The position numbers were made by a program, and so were the translations under genes. 64,000 nucleotides of DNA from Chrysopilus asiliformis. Taxonomy: Eukaryota; Arthropoda; Insecta; Diptera; Rhagionidae. The notes under the pieces were generated by a model. The model was not told the origin of the DNA and searched no databases. It saw only the letters and a list, made by a program, of their open reading frames with translations. Location: the NCBI GenBank assembly GCA_964034945.1, contig OZ035962.1, forward strand, positions 107,704,034 to 107,768,033, read 5' to 3'. The first letter of the stretch is position 1; every line of letters begins with the position of its first letter. Of this stretch, positions 62,600 through 64,000 are shown piece after piece.

Positions 62600-63300
62600 T
62601 CGGTCATTGGCCCCCTCAGATCAACGACTCAAGTTCGCTTTTATTACACGAAAAAAAAACTTCTACCTTATCAAAATATGAAGAGAAATCAAATCGGTGA
62701 ATCATGTCGGACAGTGGAAGAGAACGCTATAGAAGCGTCTTTAATTCTCTCATGCGTCTATCTATGTGGTATATAACAAACTTAGCGTCCATAGAGGCTG
62801 CCATGCTGTTTGCCACCCACACGTGGAATATTCAGTGAGCTCTCTCTTTCGCTCTACTTACTATCTACTATGTGCTCCCCATCTTCTTTTATCTACAGAA
62901 ATGCCGCCAATCGGTAGTGAATCTTCACGGCTAAACCGGTAATACCATAGAAAAGCTCTCTCTCTCTACGTATTTCTATTGTAAACAACCGCTTCTCGTT
63001 CTCTGGAGCTTTTATATACAAAAACTTTTTATATAGACGCTCAACGGAGCGCAAGGAATGTGGGATTGTATTTTCGGGGGGCCAAATTCATGCCAAGTCA
63101 ATTGGAATCGGAGCCACCAAAGCCCAATCTACGAATGTTAACGACGGCGGTGACATGAAGTAAACTTTAGCTAACCGTACTACGACGGTAGAATTGAGCT
63201 TCTTGGCTGAACTGAACTAAATTGAACTTGAGGCTCTCATTTGCGATTGTACGAATTTTTACAGTTAGTCGCGTTCGAGACTTTGTTGGGCTTTGAAGGT
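62600..63300 (+). promoter_or_regulatory. Promoter- or enhancer-like block in the downstream intron
   Basis: This stretch has CT-rich GAGA-factor-type tracts (about 62836-62860 and 62952-62966), TATATA boxes (62770, 63013) with a TCAACG 30 bp after the second, and a weak EcRE-like site at 62601. AT content is lower than on either side, and AT-rich sequence returns abruptly after about 63320. A promoter here would drive an E75 transcript lacking both fingers; that is speculation. Confidence 0.3.
62601..62613 (+). promoter_or_regulatory. EcRE-like site with one core mismatch
   Basis: CGGTCATTGGCCC keeps one GGTCA half-site; the second half has G for A. It starts a block (62600-63300) with GAGA-type CT tracts and TATA-like sequences. 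Confidence 0.3.
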
Positions 63301-64000
63301 ACAACGCGTTACCTCCGTGAAAATTTTATCAAAATAAGAATATATCCAAGAAAATCAACAACATTATCAGATATTTGAAAGAAAATCAAAAGTTTTTTAT
63401 CAAGTGTTTTTCAATAACGTGGAAAATATTTTCATTATTTTCAAATTAAAAAAAAAAGCTTATTAACAAATAGAGCATAGTGCGAAATTTGAAAATATGT
63501 TTATTGAAAACAGTGTCAACAACTTGGGATGTAAAGAAATTATATTAAAAATTTAATGAGTTTTTAAAGAAATGTGCGCAGTTCTTAAATTCAGGATATA
63601 TCAAAGAAAATCATTATTAAATCAAAGCTACCTACAGTGTAGTTGGATCAATGGAATATTTTAAAAGAAATGTATAAGAATATAAAATAATAATATTATA
63701 ACAAAAATTTCATCGTAATTAGCACGCTAACTTCTAGGATCTCGTTTTACATTAATTTTTTGTTAATAATTTAAAACATAATAACCTGTTTTTACTCTAC
63801 TGTGGAATAAGAGTTAAAAACATTAATTCATCTTGCCACAATTTATTAAAAAAAAAGTTTCACAAAAAAGAAAAATACTGTGATTTTACAACAAGTTTTT
63901 TTTGGTAAAATCACCAACCAAACCGTTATTATTATTAAAACGTCAAGTGAGAAAATATCTAAGAAAATAAAAATTCAAGTTCCTAACAAAAGTTACCTTG
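63301..64000. other. AT-rich intron to the right edge
   Basis: Very AT-rich; no exon or motif recognised. The E75 hinge/ligand-binding exons are not here. Confidence 0.6.

Overview
The window is 64 kb of AT-rich, intron- and repeat-dominated insect DNA. It carries part of one recognisable protein-coding gene, the ecdysone-induced nuclear receptor E75 (Drosophila Eip75B), on the + strand. The organism is most likely a dipteran. The N-terminal exon at 45800-47383 shares its start and several blocks with what I recall of Drosophila E75 isoform B, and some repeats look like dipteran families. I cannot name the species; the loose spacing and many small DNA transposons would fit a lower dipteran with a medium-sized genome.

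Layout. Positions 1-45799 contain no coding exon I can support. This stretch is upstream of the B exon and is probably an intron of longer E75 isoforms (those with the first zinc finger) together with the E75B promoter region. The E75B-specific coding exon is at 45800-47383 and the common second-zinc-finger exon at 48537-48681, separated by a 1.15-kb intron. From 48682 to 64000 I see only intron; the ligand-binding-domain exons must lie beyond the right edge. No exon for the first zinc finger was found, so the longer isoforms would begin left of the window.

Regulatory content. Scattered through low-repeat stretches are 13-bp imperfect palindromes close to the ecdysone response element (EcR/USP) consensus RG(G/T)TCANTGA(C/A)CY, in at least nine strong copies. 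There are also two full ROR/E75-type sites (WAWNTRGGTCA) and two or three TATA-plus-initiator arrangements. This fits a primary ecdysone-response locus whose product and its partner Hr3 feed back on it. All of these are motif-level inferences.

Mobile content. The clearest elements are a 1.5-kb hAT-like element (1905-3398, 8-bp target duplication), a TTAA-flanked MITE present twice (294-454 and 38090-38602), a 258-bp hAT MITE nested in the second copy with a perfect 8-bp target duplication, a PIF/Harbinger-like foldback MITE (31572-31813), a 2.5-kb foldback with 1.09-kb arms (25522-27997) whose loop holds a cysteine-rich coding fragment, a tRNA-SINE-like remnant (52903-53110), and several unclassified inverted-repeat elements. 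No intact transposase or reverse transcriptase was seen. The remaining open reading frames, including 219-aa and 171-aa ones on the minus strand, look like chance.
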